From assembly GCA_024222895.1 (NCBI GenBank), contig JAAEOR010000184.1, forward strand, positions 1-45,239: a DNA stretch of 45,239 nucleotides, written 5' to 3'. Both the position numbers and the translations under genes were made by a program. This DNA comes from Hyphomicrobiales bacterium. Lineage in GTDB: Bacteria; Pseudomonadota; Alphaproteobacteria; Rhizobiales; Kaistiaceae. Below are positions 43,022 to 45,239 of this stretch, piece after piece (within the stretch, counting starts at the first letter, position 1; every line of letters begins with the position of its first letter). Below the pieces are notes generated by a model. The model made no database searches, was not told where the DNA came from, and worked only from the letters and a program-made list of their open reading frames with translations.

Positions 43022-44484
43022 GAGGCCAGGTCCAGGACCACGCTGTCGACGATTTCGGGCGAAAGACCGCCCCGGCAGTCGATTTCATCGACTTCGGGAA
43101 GCGCTATTCCGAGCGACGGCTTTTCAGCCGGCGGACAATTGAGGATCTTGAATTTGCGGGGCGGTTTATCGCGCTGCCGCTTCAGCTTGTTGTAGAGCAT
43201 GATCTGGTTGCGCACCCAGAAATTCTTGGCCGCGCCGTAGATCAACAGAACGGATCCGCACTCCCGCCAGCTTCGCTCGAGATCCTGCCGAACGTCTTTC
43301 GCGTCGCCATGGGGTTGCGACAACATGACCGGAACCCGTTGGTCACGCACTTTTTCGAACAGCTGCTCTGCAACCGATTGGTCGGTCGAATCGGCGTTGA
43401 TGAAAAGCGGTGCGTCGCTGTAGTCCTCCGCCTCCTCATCCTCATCCGGCGGGGCCGGCGGCGGCTCTGTGGCGAGCTTGCGTAGGTTGGCCTTGAAGGA
43501 TTCGAAACCGATCGCAGCCACTTTTTCGCCAAACAACAATTCGCGATGGTTTTCGTCGTTCATGCCTTCTTCGGTCAGATCGGGCGAGCGCCATTGCATG
43601 ATCTTGAGACCGGCCGCCTCGGCCAAGCGGTATTGGGCGGCAAGGTATCCTTCGGGCATGTCGCGCGGGCGGCGACCGGATGTACGCCCAAGCAATTGAA
43701 CGAAAAGCTGGCTCTTGGCCAAATCTTCGGCCACGGCCGCCTGGAAGTTGGCCGAGCCCTGGGGATAGAAGTCGTTCGGCAGATTCGGGATTCCACACTG
43801 GTCGAGGTAGCTGACCATCTGCTCGCGTTCGGTCTCCAGATCTTCCGTCACCTGGGCGACCATCACGGTCTTCGCATCCGCGTCTGTCTCCGCAGCCGCA
43901 GGCACCGAAGTGGGACCGGCGGCCGGCACCGCGGTCGGTCTCGCTGCCTGTTTGTGCATGGTGACAAGCTGGCCGCGGATCTGCTCGGCGAGCTTCTGCA
44001 GCAGGACGTAATAGAGATCGCTGTTCAGGCGCTGGGTGACCGTCAGTGGAATGTCGTCAGCCGGATCACGTTGCCAGAAATTGATCCGGTAGTAGTCGTC
44101 AAGCGGATCAGGATAGCTCTCGCTGGGATCGAGAGGTAGCCGTTCGACGGCGAACAGGCGCCGGTGCTCCTTGGCCGAGCCGACAAATGTCGCGAGTTCG
44201 TCTCGGGTCCATTGGCGATTCACATAGCTTGGGGACCCGATCGCCAGAAAGACCGCCGAGTGACGGACATTCTCCAGGATTTCCTCGAGATGGTGATTGG
44301 CCCGCAATCGCTTGGAGTCGAAAAAGATCCTCACTTCATCGGCACGCCCAAGCCTCTGCTTCAGCGCAATGCCGAGGTATTTCGCCAGCTTGTCGACCCA
44401 CGCGTCTCCGAACACGTCGACTTCGTTGTCGGCATGCGCATAGCTGATGAAGACGTCGTTTTCGTAACCAGGCACAAACGCCAT
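43018..44484 (-). CDS. TIR-domain protein with two further TIR/DUF4062-like domains
   Basis: 488 residues. The N-terminal TIR domain (about 8-125) starts DVFISYAHADNE and has VRIFFDSKRL and YVNRQWTRDELATFV, where the Glu of the W-x(3)-E pattern is the candidate NADase residue. After an Ala/Pro linker, a second domain (about 205-345) opens VMVAQVTEDLETEREQMVSYL and resembles DUF4062-type modules. A third (about 365-480), APLFINADSTDQSVAEQLF then GSVLLIYGAAKNFWVRNQI, looks TIR-like but lacks that Glu. Bacterial TIRs commonly destroy NAD or make nucleotide signals on activation. The stop overlaps the nSTAND start, so the STAND protein is its probable switch. The start is the ATG at 44484. Confidence 0.8.
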   Translation of the reverse strand: MAFVPGYENDVFISYAHADNEVDVFGDAWVDKLAKYLGIALKQRLGRADEVRIFFDSKRLRANHHLEEILENVRHSAVFLAIGSPSYVNRQWTRDELATFVGSAKEHRRLFAVERLPLDPSESYPDPLDDYYRINFWQRDPADDIPLTVTQRLNSDLYYVLLQKLAEQIRGQLVTMHKQAARPTAVPAAGPTSVPAAAETDADAKTVMVAQVTEDLETEREQMVSYLDQCGIPNLPNDFYPQGSANFQAAVAEDLAKSQLFVQLLGRTSGRRPRDMPEGYLAAQYRLAEAAGLKIMQWRSPDLTEEGMNDENHRELLFGEKVAAIGFESFKANLRKLATEPPPAPPDEDEEAEDYSDAPLFINADSTDQSVAEQLFEKVRDQRVPVMLSQPHGDAKDVRQDLERSWRECGSVLLIYGAAKNFWVRNQIMLYNKLKRQRDKPPRKFKILNCPPAEKPSLGIALPEVDEIDCRGGLSPEIVDSVVLDLAS

Positions 44485-44705
44485 GGCCTACCTGATTCTC
44501 TCATTCTGATCGGCACGATCAGATTACCGACAGCCTACCCGAAAACCTTGCCCGCGCAAGCATCTCGCGGTAGCTGCAAAATGGCCGGATAGTGGCTAAA
44601 ATGCCAGTATTCTGGCACGATGATGCCGCAACTTCGTCGTCATGTCCGGCTTAGTGAACAACCGAGGCGGGTTGAACCCACTGGTAAAGAGGAGCCGCCC
44701 CCGCG
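44485..44705. promoter_or_regulatory. Divergent promoter region of TIR-nSTAND and FHA genes, with operator-like repeat
   Basis: 221 bp between the divergent genes. It has two small dyads: TGATC/GATCA around 44500-44523, and TGCCAG (44602-44607) with CTGGCA (44612-44617) separated by TATT. The second is a 16-bp palindrome of typical repressor-site size and would control one or both operons. No clear -35/-10 pair stands out. Confidence 0.35.
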
Positions 44706-45239
44706 AATGGACTATCGCCTCACCATCGAACCGATCGACGCCGCCAGCCTGAGAAAAGGGCCCGCCGGCGTCTCTTCCGACGCTGACGGAGTGATCGCCT
44801 TCGAGCCGGGATGCGAGGAAGTGATCTTTGGCCGCGAACCCAATTCGGATGTCGTGTTTCCACCCGATCAGCGGATTGTCAGCCGCAAGCACTTCCGGCT
44901 CTATCGACAGGCATCAGGACATTACGCCATCGAGGTCTTTGGCGACCGCTATGTCGAGGTCAATGGCGCACCAGCGCGATCCGGCGAAGCGGTATCGGAT
45001 GGCGACATCATCCGCCTTGGCGCGCGGGACGGTCCGGCCCTGCGGATCGGGCTGACGGCCGGACCCGCGTCGTCGAATCTCGCCAGAACGTTGACTCAGG
45101 TCAAAGTGGCCAGTACCGGCGCCCAGTTTCGCACGCTGCGCCGGGTCATTGCGGTCGTCGCCGTGGCGGTCGTTGCAGTCGGGGTCGGCGCCTATGTGTT
45201 GCTCGAAAATCAGAGGGAGCGCCTCGACACCCTGGCGGC
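44706..45239 (+). CDS. FHA-domain membrane protein (partial, runs off right edge)
   Basis: 178 codons visible with no stop before the edge. The FHA domain (about residues 15-120) shows the phosphothreonine-binding signature: IFGREPNSDVVFP, then IVSRKHFRLY, then the V-N-G turn VEVNGAPARSGEAVSDGDII. A single membrane segment follows (VIAVVAVAVVAVGVGAYVLL), then a polar stretch. The start is the ATG at 44706 after GAGGAG; an in-frame stop lies at 44685. In related proteins the missing part is often a protease or coiled-coil effector, but it cannot be seen here. It is divergent from the TIR-nSTAND pair and may supply phospho-dependent input to it. Confidence 0.88.

Noticed and set aside
40289-43195. 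A 968-codon open frame on plus, opposite the nSTAND gene
   Set aside because: It is the antisense shadow of a high-GC gene: no domain is recognisable, and the minus frame has Walker motifs and a coupled start.
1-45239. CRISPR array
   Set aside because: No regularly spaced 25-40 bp repeats were seen; the only tandem repeat is the coding 42-bp repeat at 41111-41320.

Overview
The window is GC-rich, and its housekeeping block (hemC-hemD, a COG4223 mitofilin-like gene and a hemY-domain gene, divergent from tsaD) is the arrangement typical of Alphaproteobacteria, most likely Hyphomicrobiales/Rhizobiales. No ribosomal RNA is present to place it further.

Layout. 1-966 is IS debris: an IS1634-type fragment butted against a 5'-truncated IS3 transposase. 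963-5070 (minus) is a four-gene PotABCD-type ABC importer operon. 5519-23264 is a large catabolic locus built round a bacterial microcompartment (BMC). It holds a B12-dependent diol-dehydratase-type enzyme (large and medium subunits fused, plus small subunit), a cysteine hydrolase, a second polyamine-type ABC importer, two SDR dehydrogenases, an AraC-family regulator, a CoA-acylating aldehyde dehydrogenase with a shell-targeting tail, four shell proteins (two BMC-T, one BMC-P, one BMC-H), a BMC-associated protein of unknown function, an APH/choline-kinase-like kinase, a class-III PLP enzyme and a class-I glutamine amidotransferase. Kinase, class-III PLP enzyme, SDR, aldehyde dehydrogenase and four shell genes match the RMM type of BMC known from Mycobacterium, which handles 1-amino-2-propanol through phosphorylation and phospho-lyase cleavage to propanal. 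The dehydratase is an additional possible aldehyde source.

Three promoters in this locus (before the second importer, before the aldehyde dehydrogenase/shell operon, and before the PLP enzyme/kinase operon) carry two GTCAA half-sites exactly 21 bp apart, with a -10-like box 26-27 bp downstream of the proximal half-site. This looks like the operator of the AraC regulator encoded inside the locus.

23185-26700 is a mobile junction: a 107-bp direct duplication flanking an AT-rich insert (frameshifted IS256 remnant and a secreted Cache-domain protein), tRNA-Thr(CGU), and an IS110 transposase with a possible guide-RNA region. 26701-29977 encodes beta-phosphoglucomutase and a GH65 disaccharide phosphorylase, which together turn an alpha-linked glucose disaccharide into glucose 6-phosphate plus glucose. 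29998-36004 is the haem/TsaD core block.

36053-45239 is a signalling or conflict-type module. A TIR-containing three-domain protein is translationally coupled to a 2322-residue nSTAND NTPase with a membrane segment, a 5 x 14-residue coiled-coil repeat and a long propeller/helical C-terminal part. A divergent membrane-anchored FHA protein runs off the right edge. The two strongest candidates for undescribed biology are the composite BMC regulon and this TIR-nSTAND-FHA module.
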